A DNA stretch of 64,000 nucleotides from Pollenia angustigena (Eukaryota > Arthropoda > Insecta > Diptera > Polleniidae), in contig OV884059.1 of NCBI GenBank assembly GCA_930367215.1, forward strand, positions 8,022,945 to 8,086,944, read 5' to 3'. A model generated the notes under the pieces. That model saw nothing but the letters and a program-made list of their open reading frames with translations, had not been told where the DNA came from and made no database searches. How positions within the stretch are numbered: position 1 is the stretch's first letter; each line of letters starts with the position of its first letter. Positions 11,031-23,333 of this stretch are shown one piece after another. A program made the translations under genes and the position numbers.

Positions 11031-12490
11031 AAACCGAATACCAAATATTTGAGGGGTTTCGAATAATTCGAAATTAACTTCAAATTAATTTTTAATGTTT
11101 TGAAATTTTAAAGAAACAAAAACTTATATAATATTAAAGATAATTTAAGATAATTTCTGCGTTTCACACACTTTAAGTCAAATTTTCGAACTTAAGTTCG
11201 AATGAAGATAAAACATTTCAGAACTTTAAAATTTCAATATAATTTTTTTTTTTTAATTAGTTTCGATTGCATAATTTAGTCAAATTCATTTATTTAACGG
11301 ATTTAAAGAAATTTCGAATTTTTAAACCTTATTTTAAAAATTTCGCAATTAAATTCGATTTAATTTGTAATGACTTTTAATTTCAGTTTAACTTATATAA
11401 TTTTCAAGATACTCTTAATTTCTGCGATTCAAATACTATGAATCAAAGTTCAAATTTTCGAACTTAAGTTCGAATGGTTTTAATACCTTTTAAAACTTTT
11501 AAATTTTCATATAATTTATTGTTCAATTAGTTTCAATTGCGTCAATTCAATAAAATTGGTTCATTTAAAAAATTTAAAGCCGTTTCAAATTTTTGAACCT
11601 TAAAAATTTCAAAATAAAATTCGAATTAATTTTTAATGTTTTTTAATTTCAGCCAAACAAAAACTGATAATATATTAAAAATGCTCTTTTTCTGCATGTC
11701 GAATACTTTAAGTCATAGTTTAAATTTTCGAATTTCAGTTCGAATTGTTTTAATACCTTTTAAAACTTTAAAATTTTCATAAAAATTATTGTTCAATTAG
11801 TTTCAATTGCATCAATCCAATATAATTCCTTTATTTAAACGATTTAATGCAATTTCGAATTTTTAAACCTAACATACTTTTAAAATTTCGGAATAAAATT
11901 CGAATAAATTTTTAACGGCTTTGAATTTCAGTTAACCTTATATCAATTATAAAGATACTCTTAATTTCTGAAGTTCTTAAAACTTAAGAAAAAAATTTAA
12001 TATAATTTACTGTTGACTTAGTTTCCATTGCATCAATTCAATAAAACTCGTTTATTAAAAGGATTTAAAGCAATTTTAAACTTACTTTTAAAATTTTGAA
12101 AAAAAATTAGAATTAATTTTTGATTGCTTTTAAACAAAATCATGTATACTGTTTAAGATTCTTCTAATTTCTGCATTTCGAGCGCTTTAAGTCAAGTTTA
12201 AAATTTCGAATTTAAGTTCGAATTGTTTTAATTCGTTCTAAAACTTTAAAATTTTCTAGAATTTATAGTTCAATTAGATTCAATTTAAAGCCGTTTCGAA
12301 TTTTTGAACCTTAAAAATTTCGAAATAAAATTCGAACTAATTTTTAATGTTTTTTAATTTCAGACAAATAAAAACTGATAATATATTAAAAATGCTATTT
12401 TTCTGCATTTCGAATACTTTAAGTCATATTTTAAATTTTCGAATTGTTTTAATACCTTTTAAAACTTTCATACAAATTATTGTTCCAAAA
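11030..12490. repeat. Tandem array, ~230-290 bp monomer with TTCGAACTTAAGTTCGAA palindrome
   Basis: The landmark TTTCTGC-TTTCGAATACTTTAAGTCA recurs near 11155, 11418, 11691, 11967, 12170 and 12400. It is followed each time by AAATTTTCGAA-TTAAGTTCGAA and later by TTCAATTAGTTTCAATTGC. The 18-bp palindrome is perfect at 11185-11202 and 11457-11474. About six diverged monomers, extremely AT-rich, non-coding. Confidence 0.8.
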
Positions 12491-13010
12491 CTGAATGTTT
12501 ATAAATAGAATGTGAGAATTGTTTAAAAAAGATCCCTCTAAAAGATTCACTCAGCACCTTGCATGTTTAAGTTTATGTTTCTAGTCCTTTGCTTTTACAC
12601 GACATGTATGCATTTTGCGGTAATAAATTTGACAACCACACTTTTAAATACAAATTTATTCCCTAAAACAATCTTAAGATGCACAGTATGGTTTTAAATA
12701 AGTTCAAAATCATTGGACCATATTTTTCGAATATGTCGAACAAGTTGCCGTAAATCGAAAAACAAGGCTCAAAAATTGACGTCCAGAATACGGTTCGTCA
12801 AGAACATTTGCTATGCCTATATGCCCGAAATCATTTTCAAATGTTAATGTCATTTATTGATCCTTCAAATAAAAAATTTATTTGAATAAAATTTCAATTT
12901 TGTTTTTGTTATTTTGTACAATTTTAAGTTCTATGAGCCTTAAAAAAACACGCTTTATTTTTTAATTTTTTTGTTTCTTTGCTCTTACTAATTTAAATTA
13001 AAAAACTCTT

Positions 13011-13722
13011 ACTGCCGTATTCATAAACAAGTAAGAAAGTATAGTAGGTCAAGCCCGACCATATGATACCCTACACCACAGTATTAAAAAACACATCATG
13101 CTTATATGTCCATAAAAATATGGATTTATCTATGTTTATAAACTTCACTAAAATCGGTTTGAAAGCTTGTGAGAGGCAGAAATGGCCCCCTAACTCCCCT
13201 CGTGGTCCTATTTTTTTAAAAATGCATACATTTTGTGTCCATAAAGATATGGTTCTATCTATGTTTTAAATTTCATTAAAATTGGTTTGATAGTTTCTGA
13301 GAGGAAGAAATTTCCCCCTAACTTCCCTCGTGGTCCTACCAATTAGCCCATTTTCGATAGGCTTGGTCCTTGTGCCAATAAGAACCTATGTCCCAAATTT
13401 GATCAAGTTATCTCCAAAATTGCGACCTGTACTTTGCGCACAAGGTTACATGGACAGCCAGCCAAGCCAGCCAGCCGGACGGACATCGTTAGATCGACTC
13501 AGAAAGTGATTCTGAGTCGATCGGTATACTTTAAGGTGGGTCCAGGACCAATATTTTAAGGCGTTACGCACATCAGCACAAATGCAGAATACCCTCTCTA
13601 CTATTGTGGTGTGGGTATAAAAATAAAGTAAGTTTGAAATGTGTTTTAAGGCAAAATTTTCATACAAATTTTTCTTAAAATGCATTTTAAATCCATTTTA
13701 ATTTTTTATAAATACGGCAGTT
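13011..13722. mobile_element. MITE (CCGTATTCATAAA termini), copy split by another repeat
   Basis: Left end ACTGCCGTATTCATAAAC at 13011, right end TATAAATACGGCAGT near 13722. The interior shared with copies at 33508-33621 and 40651-40766 (GCAAAATTTTCATA) is present only after the inserted hairpin-ended repeat at 13029-13622. Confidence 0.75.
13029..13622 (-). repeat. Hairpin-ended interspersed repeat, copy 2, reversed
   Basis: Reads, on the minus strand, as copy 1 at 8650-9361: GGGTATA start region, GTCCGTCC block, two (not three) of the ~120-bp GGACCACGAGGG units, and the terminal hairpin GGTCGGGCTTGACC with CTATACTTTCTTAC. Inserted into a MITE, which fixes its boundaries. Confidence 0.75.
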
Positions 13723-14629
13723 AAAATCGTTTACTTTGTTTTTTAATAAAAAAAAAATTATTTAAAATAAGTTTTTAATTCTTTTTGTCCTAAGTTTCAT
13801 TTTATTTGCTTTTTTTTCATTAACTTATGGGTCTTTCGAAATAATGTCTCCCCCTTTCTTAATTCAAGTAAAAACGAAAATATCCCTGTTATTTTTAATA
13901 AAAAAAAATATCCCACAAAACATTTTAACTCTCCCCACAAAAAAAAAGCAAACCAAAACACGCGTTTACACACACGCGAACACATATTTACGCACTCCCA
14001 GGAAAAACTCTCAATACCAAAAACAACAACAAAAAGAATGGACTTCTGCTACATTTTCCCATTAATCCACCACCTCTTAAACAAAAACAAACAATCGTAC
14101 AAAAACACACGAGTTGATTGAAAATAGAAAACAAAACACACGAATGAATAATATATCTGTACGCAGAGCTGCCAGATTTTTGGTTATAACCCCAAATAAG
14201 GGGAGAATTTGAAATTTATAGTTGACATTGGGGATATTGGACAAAAAAATAGGATTGTTTTGGAAAAATTTTTATAATTTGCAATTTTCCTTTTTACATT
14301 ATTTGAAAAATTAAAATTGCTTGGCAAACATGTCAAAATTTAACGATTGTACAAATATGTTGTGTTGTTAACTGGGGTGTTTGCGGTTTGGACAACCATT
14401 GGAGCGTGTTTGTAAAAATATTTTAAGTTTTCAATATTTGGCAGACATGTTGGATATTTGTCAAACTTTTGTGGTGTCTATGGCTAAATGTAGTTATTTA
14501 AGCGTAAACCTTTTAGAGTAAAGACGCGGAAGAAGAAGCATTAAAAACATTTTCAGTCGTAAATTAAAATTTTTTTATGTAGTTTATTGGCGAACACAAA
14601 ACGGCATCAAAGTTTGCCAAGCCATTTAT

Positions 14630-14775
14630 GATTTTTCTACTGCCTGACCCACTATTTCGAACGAAAACTTCGTACGCCAAAAAACAAAAACAAATTTTAT
14701 AACATTGTTTTTGCCTTAAATGTAAGTTAAGCAAACGAAATTGTCGTACAAAATCGTGGGACAGGCAGTAAAAAG
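14630..14775. mobile_element. Small inverted-repeat element inside the hAT element
   Basis: TTTTTCTACTGCCTGACCCAC is answered by GTGGGACAGGCAGTAAAAA, with CTTCGTACG/CGTACAAAAT further in. Non-coding. Confidence 0.55.
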
Positions 14776-14809
14776 TCGCTGACAACACAGTAATAAATAC
14801 TATTAATTG

Positions 14810-15303
14810 CAGTAGAATCCCGATAATTTAATCGCAAGGGACTGGCCATTTCTTACGAATAATAGGGGTTTTCGATTTAGCGGGGTTTCGATTAAACGGG
14901 GATAAAATAAAATAAATACGAATTAACGATAAAAAAAAAACATAAAAAACAGTTGTTAAAAATAAAATATATAAAAAATTTTCATGTACCAAATTGATCT
15001 TAAGAAAATAAACACACACAAGCAAAAGCAAAAACCTACGCAAAAAATAGCGGCAAACAAAAAATCATTCTGTTTCATCTGTTTCTGTTGTTTTTATTAC
15101 GAATTATAAGTGGTAGTTAGCAAACAATTACGATTTATAAGAGGTAAAGAAGATTTTATTTGAAAAAAAATTACGAATTAGCAAGGGGTCCAAAATGTAT
15201 GGAAATTTTACGAATTAACTAGATTTTTTCAAGGGACCGACAGTTTATTACGGATTATCGGGAATTACGATTTATCGGGGTACGAATTATCGGGATTTGA
15301 CTG
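14810..15303. mobile_element. Pogo/Tigger-like MITE nested in the hAT element (494 bp)
   Basis: Ends CAGTAGAATCCCGATAAT and ATTATCGGGATTTGACTG; the CAGT-AATCCCGATAAT motif is typical of pogo-group (Tc1/mariner superfamily) ends, which duplicate TA. Several internal echoes (CGATTTAGCGGGG, TTACGGATTATCGGG) show subterminal repeats. No ORF of note. Confidence 0.7.
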
Positions 15304-15311
15304 TATTTTGT

Positions 15312-16031
15312 TCACAGAAAAAAATATCTCAAGAAAATTTTTAACAACACAGTTTGTTAAAAATATAATTTTTGTTCAACAAACTTTTTGTTTGATTCAA
15401 TGAAAAAATTTATCAAATATACACTTTGCAAAATAGCACTCAATAAAACATATTTAATAATGAAATATTTAAATATTTCTTGATATTCAATAAAACAAAT
15501 ATTTGAATCAACGTTTAAACAGTATTTTTACAACTCTTGTCCATTTTATAATAGGTCATAATTCTCATTCGCTTAACAGTTTTATTTGGTTAAATATCTT
15601 TAGTTTTGCCAAAGTCTTTAGAAAAAGGTTTCCTGATGATCTCGCTTAAGCAACCAGCGAAATGCACATAGGAACTAGCTTATTCCCCCATAATAAATTT
15701 TTGTGTATTTATTTAAAAATAAAAAAATTGGGAATTAGGCACGTCATAATTAATAAATAAAGATTCGATAAACATTTTATTTGATTTAGTCAACATTTCC
15801 AACAATTTATTTTAACAAATCACGCAAACATTTTGTTGAAAAAAATTATTTTAGGCAACAACTTTTTTTATTGATTCAATAAACTTGGTTGTTGACTAAA
15901 AATTCAATAACTATACCTGCAAACTTTTTTATCAATAATGCAAAAGTCGTCATCGCAGAAAATTCAAAAATTTTTTTCATCAAATATGCGATTTTCGTAT
16001 TCAAATATGAAAATTATTTTTTTCTGTGTTT
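15312..16031. mobile_element. Element with CACAGAAAAAAATA termini nested in the hAT element
   Basis: Left TTCACAGAAAAAAATAT, right TTATTTTTTTCTGTGTTTG. The interior is rich in ATTCAATAAA and CAACAAACTTTTT phrases and contains a Penelope-like tail fragment at 15630-15745. Confidence 0.55.
15630..15745 (+). mobile_element. Penelope-like 3' tail fragment
   Basis: CTGATGATCTCGCTTAAGCAACCAGCGAAATGC-ATAGGAA followed by AATAAATTTTTG and ATTGGGAATTAGGCACG. The same order recurs at 61690-61810. CTGATGA with a stem and GCGAAAT resembles the hammerhead-like motif known from Penelope-like element ends; the class assignment is inference. Confidence 0.45.
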
Positions 16032-16359
16032 GTCACCCATTATTTTTAATTATGGCTTCTTATCTTGTAGGAATGGAATGCAATTTTGAATTTCCCTTTT
16101 CTTAAATTTGCAATTTTGGGCAAAAATTTCTAGCTTTCACAAAGCATCTGACACAAAAACTTATAAAGAGTTAACTTAGGCTTTCAATACCAATGAATTT
16201 TACAAAGAAAGATTATCCGCTATATCGATCACTAAAGCATCTTTAGAATATAAAAAAAAATATTCACACAGATGAGCATAGTACAAAAATATATGATTAA
16301 TTAATAATCTATATATTTTGTGGAGAATGAAAAATGTATCTGGCAGCCCTGTCTGTACG

Positions 16360-17587
16360 TTTGTTTGTTAATTTCATATAAAACAAGAGTGCAACTGAGT
16401 ACTACAAATGAGTGTTCACTTAAAAGCACTCAAAGTACATTAGGCTTGCGTAAAATTTTATTCCCTTTTTCTTCAGGTTCGTTTTTAACATTTGGGCGGG
16501 GGGGCATACATACATACACTTTCGCACGTAGTTTGCTTGTATGTATGTTTATTTACTATGAGTTCTAAATGGTACCAATACTTTGTGTTTAAAGTTCTGG
16601 CTCGTATTTGAGGAAATAGACTAAAGTTTTTATTTAGTCTTCAGTAAATGCTCGTTTAGTGTATAACGGATTGTTGTCAATATAGCGCGAGTTAACGGGA
16701 ATTAACTTCATTGAATGTGTAGAAGTGAATTCAAATTAAAAAAATTCAAGATTCCAATTAAAAGAAATATAAGAAATTTTAAAGTGGCCACAAAGATGCT
16801 TAAGAAATTCTAAAAATATCAAATTGAAATTAAAAAAAAAATTTTTAATTTTTTTGAAAAAATGAACTAAAATTATAAAAATAAAAGAAAACATGAAGTG
16901 TGTCTAATGCACATAAAAAGAATATAAAATAAATTTTCAAAATATATTTGGAACAAAAAAAAAAGTCAAGTAAAGAAAATAGTCTAAAATGGAATGAAAT
17001 TGAAATTTCAAAATTCTGTCTTTAAAACAAAAAATAAGAGTTATTGAAAAAAAATTTGGAATATAAAAACATTTTGAAAAGAATTTTAGTCTTGAAAACA
17101 AATCAAAACAATTGTTTAATAGGAAAAATAATAAAATGTTTTTGTACGTAAATTAAAAAAAAAAAAAAATTTAATTTGTTTTTCAAAATTTGAAAAAGTT
17201 TTTTGAAAAAAGATTATTTATTCGAAATTTTTTATTATAGTATAAAAGCAAACGCAAATGCAATATTAAATTTTAATTGCGTTTAAAAATATTGGCATTT
17301 TGTTTGAAAAACTCAATTTCTAATAAGAATCTAGCAAAATTCAAAAAAAATTAATTTCGAAAATTTTAAGTTGTCTAGAATTCTAAAAAAAAATGTTTTT
17401 AATTTATAATATATAAAACTAATATAAAAAAATTATTATAGAAGTTTGAAAGTTTTTAAAAAATGTATAAATGTATAAATTTTTATATCTCGAAATTCCC
17501 TTAAAAAATGTATTTACATAATTCTAAATTTTGATGAAAATATGCTAAACGCTAAAGAAATAACAAATTTTATTGAAAATGTTAGCT
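16360..17587. other. AT-rich non-coding DNA
   Basis: No gene or clear repeat boundary. 16740-17580 is almost pure A/T with long A runs. Confidence 0.5.
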
Positions 17588-17740
17588 TTGTCTGGGTTCA
17601 CACTATGATGAAAAAGTTTTCTTTCAGAAAGTCTGAGTTTATGGGTGAGAGAGGAGTGAATTAAAGCATGTTCTCTTCCCCTCTCACCAATAAACTCAGA
17701 CTTTCTGAAAGAAAACTTTCATTGTGTGATCCCAGACTTT
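17588..17740. mobile_element. MITE, 153 bp, long palindromic arms
   Basis: GTCTGGGTTCACACTATGAT ... AGAAAGTCTGAGTTTATGGG is mirrored by CCAATAAACTCAGACTTTCT ... ATTGTGTGATCCCAGAC. The arms are ~60 bp with few differences. GTGTAACCCAGAC near 31140 may be a broken relative. Confidence 0.75.
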
Positions 17741-17869
17741 AGAAACCCTTAAATCAAATTCAAAATTTTGTTGTAGTCTGAGATTTAAAGGTAAATAATT
17801 TGGTTTAAAATCTGACTGAAATTGTTACAATTATAATATTTTAGAAAAACCAGGTGGATTTTAGAATAT

Positions 17870-18470
17870 ATTAAGCAATTCGAACTTAAGTTCGAAAATT
17901 TAAAATTGCTTTTAACTATGTAGAATTCATTTAAGATTTTTTTATAATAAAAAACTAATTCGAAGTTAAGTTCGAATTTTCGAAATCTGTTTTAAAGACC
18001 TTAAAACCGGAAAATTTCATAAAATTTTAAATTAAACTAGGTTTCCATAAAAAATTTCTAGTCCAAAATTTCGTTTTCAAATGTTTTCGATATTATGTAT
18101 ATCAATATTAAAGGAAGTAATTGAAGCTTATTAGAAATTAGACTATATGAAGATTTATAACCGAAATAAAACTAAAACTTTTCAAGATAACTTATACTAC
18201 TGGAAAAATTAAAGGATTTTTTGTAGAAATCTTAGATTTTATATAGTAGAAAACTAATTTGAAGATAAATTCGAATTTTCGAAATTAATTTTAAAGACTT
18301 AAAAACTAAAGAATTTTCAAAAATGTCCAGTTCAAAATTTAGTTTTTGAAAGGTTTCGATGTCGAAATCGAAATTAAAGCAAGGGATTGAAGCTTATAAG
18401 AAACAAGACGATATGACGACTTGTAAGCAAAATTAATCTAAAACTGTATAAGGATGACTAATACTGCTGA
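17870..18470. repeat. Two-unit tandem repeat related to the palindromic array
   Basis: Contains the same perfect 18-bp palindrome TTCGAACTTAAGTTCGAA at 17879-17896. AACTAATT-GAAG-TAA-TTCGAATTTTCGAAAT occurs at ~17953 and ~18252, and ATTGAAGCTTAT-AGAAA near 18120 and 18388, a period of ~270-300 bp. Confidence 0.6.
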
Positions 18471-20433
18471 ATATAATAGCCCTATTCCCTTTACTTTAAC
18501 ATAGAACTCCCTTCAGATTTTTTTTTTCATCTGATTTCGTTGTTTATTTTTATTTCATATGCTTCTGTTTCTAAATCCCAGATAAAAACCATAACCTTAC
18601 TCTTACAGCAAAACTTGTCTTTGATCTTAATTAAGCTACAAGAACCATGAAATACCTTACCTAATATTTAATGATACAAAAACAAGTAAAGTAAATTTTC
18701 GCTTCTGTTTAAATACAATATAAAATATGGAAATTCAACACATGATTTTTCAAAACTAAAGGGGTCACAAAAAAACCACCCTGCTAAAACGCAGCAGGGT
18801 GTTATAAGAACATGTGATTTTTTCTGTATTAATACTTTCGGTTATCACGAAATGAAAACAATTTGTATATAAAATTAAAAAAATATTAAGGGGGTACGGG
18901 TTATAGTTTGGTTAAGGTACCACAAGTACCCCTTAGAAAAAAAGGGAAAATAATGGCTGAGGTACTCAAGTCAGTAAGAAAATTTTTTAAAAATCGTTTA
19001 TATCCGATTTTTTCGTTACTCTTGCAACATAATTTTAGAAGAAAAAAGAGGGAAAAGTTTTTTGAGGAACCCAAAATGTGTCCTCCATTTAAAGAAAAAC
19101 TCATAATAAAAAAATCGGCTTAAAGTCATTTATATCTAGTTTTCGTCCCTTATTCCCTATAAACTTTAACGTTTCCCAATTATTATTTTTTTCAAAGTCA
19201 TTATGTAGTTTTCGGTAAAATTGAAAAATATGTTTGTTGGGGAACTCCAAAAATATCCCCAAATAAAAGGTAATCTGTGTATTTTATAAAATTTTCGGGG
19301 TTTCCCTTTAACTCAAAACCTTCATTATCTAGTTTTTAAAGAAATATGTATGAAAAAGCTTGTAAAGGTGCCCAAAATTACTCCCTATATCAAGGGTCAG
19401 CAAAATTGGGGTAGAAACCTTTTTTTCCTTAAAATCTGTTCCTCCTTAATTATCTTCTTACTTAGTCATCTTGTAGTTATTATATTACCAAATATGATTG
19501 TACTGAAGGCAAAACTACCCCCAACCCTTAAAACGTTCTACGGTTTCCATGCCAATGAACTCGAGAACTTGAAACGTTTTGCTGTCTAATTGGAAATATT
19601 TCATAATCTTTTACAGAAATTTAATTTTTGTATTTTTTTTTACACAAAGGATATTTGAAACAAAATAAACAAAAGAATATGAGAAAAAATGGGGTGTTGA
19701 ATTATAAATTCTTATTAGAAATTGAATAAGGGGTAGGTAATGTCCTTTCATTATCAATACAACATACAACGAAACACAAAAATAAACCAAAATATTGTAA
19801 TTTTTTTTATATATTTTTTTTTAATTTTTGCAGTTAATGAAAACAATTAAATGTAATTTGATATCAAAGCTTAACTAAAAAGTGTTAATTTAAACATAAA
19901 GTGTTTGAAGACATAAAAAATTAAAAAAAAAAAAAAAAATATTAAAACATTTTGTTTAGTGCGAAAAGTAATTGAATAAAATTTAAAACAATTGACTTTA
20001 ACTCCCCTTTTATTAAACATTTAACTTACATTTACTGCGGTTTAACTAAAATCACTGCTGTTTTGCAAACCAGACATTATGGCAATTAAGGATTTATTAC
20101 AATTGACCACCTGCAGCGTCTTGATTATTGTAAGATGTATGTAATCTTAATTTTAATAAAATTCTTTATAAAAAACACATAAATTTTAATTTAAGTTTAG
20201 ATATACAAAAAAAGCAAAATGTTTTAAATACTGGAAAACAACATTGTTTTAAACATTTTCATATATTTTAATTATTTGTTGTTATAATAGTTGGGTATTA
20301 ATTCAAAACTAAATAATAACCCTAACACTTACCAAAATTAGTTTACAAATTAATTCTTAGTTAAAAAAAAAAATAAAAATTACAACAAAACTTGTTAAAT
20401 TATACTGCCAACTTCGAACTTAATGCTTAAAGC
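18471..20433. other. Unassigned AT-rich region with repeat-like block
   Basis: 18880-19540 has reiterated phrases built around GGAACCC-AAAAT-T-TCCC and GGTGCCCAAAATTACTCCC, resembling an old interspersed repeat; the open frames there (e.g. 19350-19589) match nothing I know. A short hairpin CACCCTGCT/AGCAGGGTG lies at ~18777-18802. Confidence 0.4.
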
Positions 20434-20441
20434 ATACTTAT

Positions 20442-23333
20442 CAGTGTTCGAAAAAAACACTAAATATCGCTCCTTCGGTTCAGTATATTTGTGGAAAACA
20501 CAAACGCTAATAGTGTTTGTGTAGATGATCATTAAAAAATAACATTTCCCTGTTTGTCATCTTTCAAACACAAAAATAATAATGTTTTTATCGAACCCAA
20601 AAAATAGATGAGAACATTTTAATCCGTTCGGTTTTTTTTAACCCACAAACTTTATTGTTGAGCTCATTAATGTTCGTTCGTTTCTGTTGTTCGTAGCGCC
20701 CTTTTCGCTGGTTAAAAAATCAAACATTTTTTACAAAAACAAAATACACTTACAAAAAAAAAACAAAAACCCAGCAAAATAATTTTACACAAACAAAACA
20801 TATACACCATACACACACAAGCTGTTCGTGCTGCGGTCGTTGCTAAATTTTTTATTTGTTCATTTCTTTATCAGTGTAAAAAAAAGAAACATTATAGAAC
20901 ATAAAACAGAGTACGAAAACAAACAAAACGAAACGTTTTCTTTCGTTTTGTTTTGTTCTTTGCAGTGAGTAAAACAATAACAAAACCAAAACAATGAGAA
21001 TGATTGTGCCATTTTGTTTTGCATTATTTTTGCTCTTGAGCGCAAATTGTACATTAATATTAACGTACACAGCTGGAAAAGAAAAGAGTAAGAACAATAT
21101 TGAAACATTCAGACAAAAAACGTTTAACAAACGTTTGGTAACTGATTTACTCACTACTATTGTTTCTAAGTGAAATAAAAAGAGAGGTTTTTAGGTTTTT
21201 TTGTTTTTATTAATGCTTATTTTGACTGTCATAGTAATTAAAAAAAAAACAAATTAAATTAAATAAAAAGTAATTCAAAGAAAAAATAACGTAACAAATC
21301 ATTTTTTGGACGAGGCATTGTGGATTTTACTCTTGTTATGCCACTACAAAAACCAAACAAGAACTAAATCAATTACTCAAAACAAATGCTTCTCTATCTG
21401 TTTTGTACTCAGATGTACGATTGTAACGGTTAATTAAATAATGCAGATGAGTGGAAAGTCAATTGTTTCGTTTTCTCTCTTTGACACTTGAAAAGTTTTT
21501 GTTTTGGTTTTGCTCATGTACAAGTACAATACAATTTAAAAATTTTGAATAGTTTTGTACATTTTGCAAACGTTTGCGAAATGTTTTGTTTGTTTTCATA
21601 CTCTGACATAAAATATAATTGGGGGATTCACAATGCAGTCATAGAGTTTTAAATTCATATGTCTTAAAATAATGACAAGAAATATATATGACTACTGTGG
21701 GCAACCGCTTATAATTTTGATTTCTACTGTACAGTTATGAAGAATCAATGAACGAACACAGCATTAAAATTTTTATTGTTTAAATAAATTAAATAAATAT
21801 TTTTCTTAAACCGTTGAAGGGCTTAGAGTGCCTTTTTCTAAAATTGAGTTTACATATGGCATTAGTAGGTGAAGTTCAGAGAATTTCAGAACATAAGAGG
21901 TGAATGTGGGATTCTCATCCGTTAGCGAGATATGGCGGCCAATAATTCACTTAAACCCCTTGTGCTCCTAGCAAATATTAAAATTAATTTTTCACATGAA
22001 CTGAGTGAGTGAATTCAGCTATGTGCTGAGCTAAAATCTAGCGAGTAATTGTATCACTTGTTATCAAAAACCTGTTTCAAAATACCTAAGTGCACTTTGT
22101 GGTTTATTTGCCAAAAAAGAAAAAGTAAAATAAAATAATGCAATCGAGTTTATTAATAAATGTTGATTGTCTGTTGTTTTGGCTACGTAAAATCATTAAA
22201 CAAATATTGACGACTTCTCTGAAAGTATTTTTAATGCTGGTACATAATTTTAAAATAGTTTACCTTTTATACTTATTTTTGAAACTGGACTTATCACATG
22301 AAAATACTATTGTAGATGACAGTGACGTAGATCCCACATGGGAAATTCCTGAGACAACTATGGTGAATGGTCAACGTGAACAAGCTGAAGAAGCTTTACC
22401 GAATCAAGACAGTAGTTTGGATGACATGGATTCCTCTAGGCAACCAGCAAGAAAGAAAGTGAGAAAAGAAAATTCCTGCATAAGAAATAAACGTCAAATA
22501 AAACGGAACTCTGGTAAGGAATATTTAGAGAGAAAAAGGAAAATCACCAGAAGAAACGCCTTAAATCATACAACCATACATGCAGATTCAAGTGCAATGA
22601 AAACATATCTGAGGAATAACATTTTAATAGACTATTGGGGCCTTTAAGATCACAACTTGCAATCTTCTTTTCTGAGCTCAGCAATCACTCTTTCTGATCC
22701 AAGTAATGTTAAAAAGCAAAGTTCAAAGTATAAAGCTTTAAAAGCGGCTTATGAACTAGTAGGATTTAGAGTCTGTAAAACGTTTTTTGAGGTAAAAGCT
22801 CCTTTGTTCAAGAAACTTACAAAAAGTTAAAGCACAAGGGGTATAAGTGCGACTTTCCTTACTTCAAAGGTAATTTTTGGGAATTTGAACAAGCAAAACA
22901 CGATATTTTGAAATCTTGTAAGATTAAAATATATCTCTGGATCGCTATTAATCAAAAAGTAATATTCCAGATAGCAGCTTACATTTTTTATTGCAATTTA
23001 ACTTTAACCGCTTTTTTCTCATTATTTAACAAAAGTCACTTGAACCCCTTGTGCTTTAAACCCCTCAATTGTAAAATATTATTTAGGACATCATGACGAT
23101 ATGACTTGATAGCACACCTTGCGAATCCCCCAAATGTGTGTCTACAGTATCACTACAATGGTTCTGTTTTTTAGCCAAGAACAGAACACTATATAATGTT
23201 CGGCTCTTTCTTGAAAATATTTACGAACGGTATTAATGGTTGTGCTCGCCTACACAAACACTAAAAAAATAGATATCGTTCCTGGGTGTGAAAGCCGAAC
23301 GCTAAATAATGTTCTGTTTATTTTCGAACACTG
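20442..23333. mobile_element. hAT-type element, 2892 bp, with near-perfect 8-bp TSD
   Basis: Left end CAGTGTTCGAAAAAAACA, right end TTATTTTCGAACACTG. Flanks ATACTTAT (20434-20441) and ATACTTTT (23334-23341) match at 7 of 8 bases. Inner ends share TTCGG/CCGAAC-rich subterminal text. The interior is AT-rich with one 169-codon frame (22138-22647). No DDE or dimerisation-domain sequence recognised, so it is probably non-autonomous. Confidence 0.8.
22300..22647 (+). pseudogene. Charged ORF remnant inside the hAT-type element
   Basis: The frame reads DDSDVDPTWEIPETT early and KRQIKRNSGKEYLERKRKI later. The DPTW and RNSGKEY phrases recall the N-terminal region of a group of insect proteins of unknown function that often lie next to transposase-like sequence; I cannot name it more closely. 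The frame upstream of ~22300 is hydrophobic and A/T-biased, probably not coding. After the stop at 22645-22647 the sequence continues to look protein-derived but is broken. Confidence 0.35.

Larger units (their letters stand above)
14164..16351. mobile_element. hAT-type element, 2188 bp, with perfect 8-bp TSD
   Basis: Left terminus CAGAGCTGCCAGATTTT, right terminus ATCTGGCAGCCCTG, i.e. CAGRGCTGCCAGAT inverted repeats. Flanking 8-bp direct repeats TCTGTACG at 14156-14163 and 16352-16359 are identical. CAG-type ends with 8-bp duplications are the hAT signature. No transposase is recognised; the interior is largely other inserted elements. Confidence 0.85.

Noticed and set aside
13797..14065. 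Overlapping ORFs on both strands around 13800-14065
   Set aside because: Both are low-complexity readings of A/T- and ACAC-rich DNA.
14164..14185. LTR retrotransposon termini
   Set aside because: No TG...CA long direct repeats, primer-binding site or gag-pol text was found anywhere in the window.
20852..21154. 100-codon hydrophobic frame on the minus strand
   Set aside because: Phe/Leu/Val/Cys composition follows from A/T-rich DNA, an overlapping second frame is equally open, and it lies in a non-coding part of a hAT-type element.
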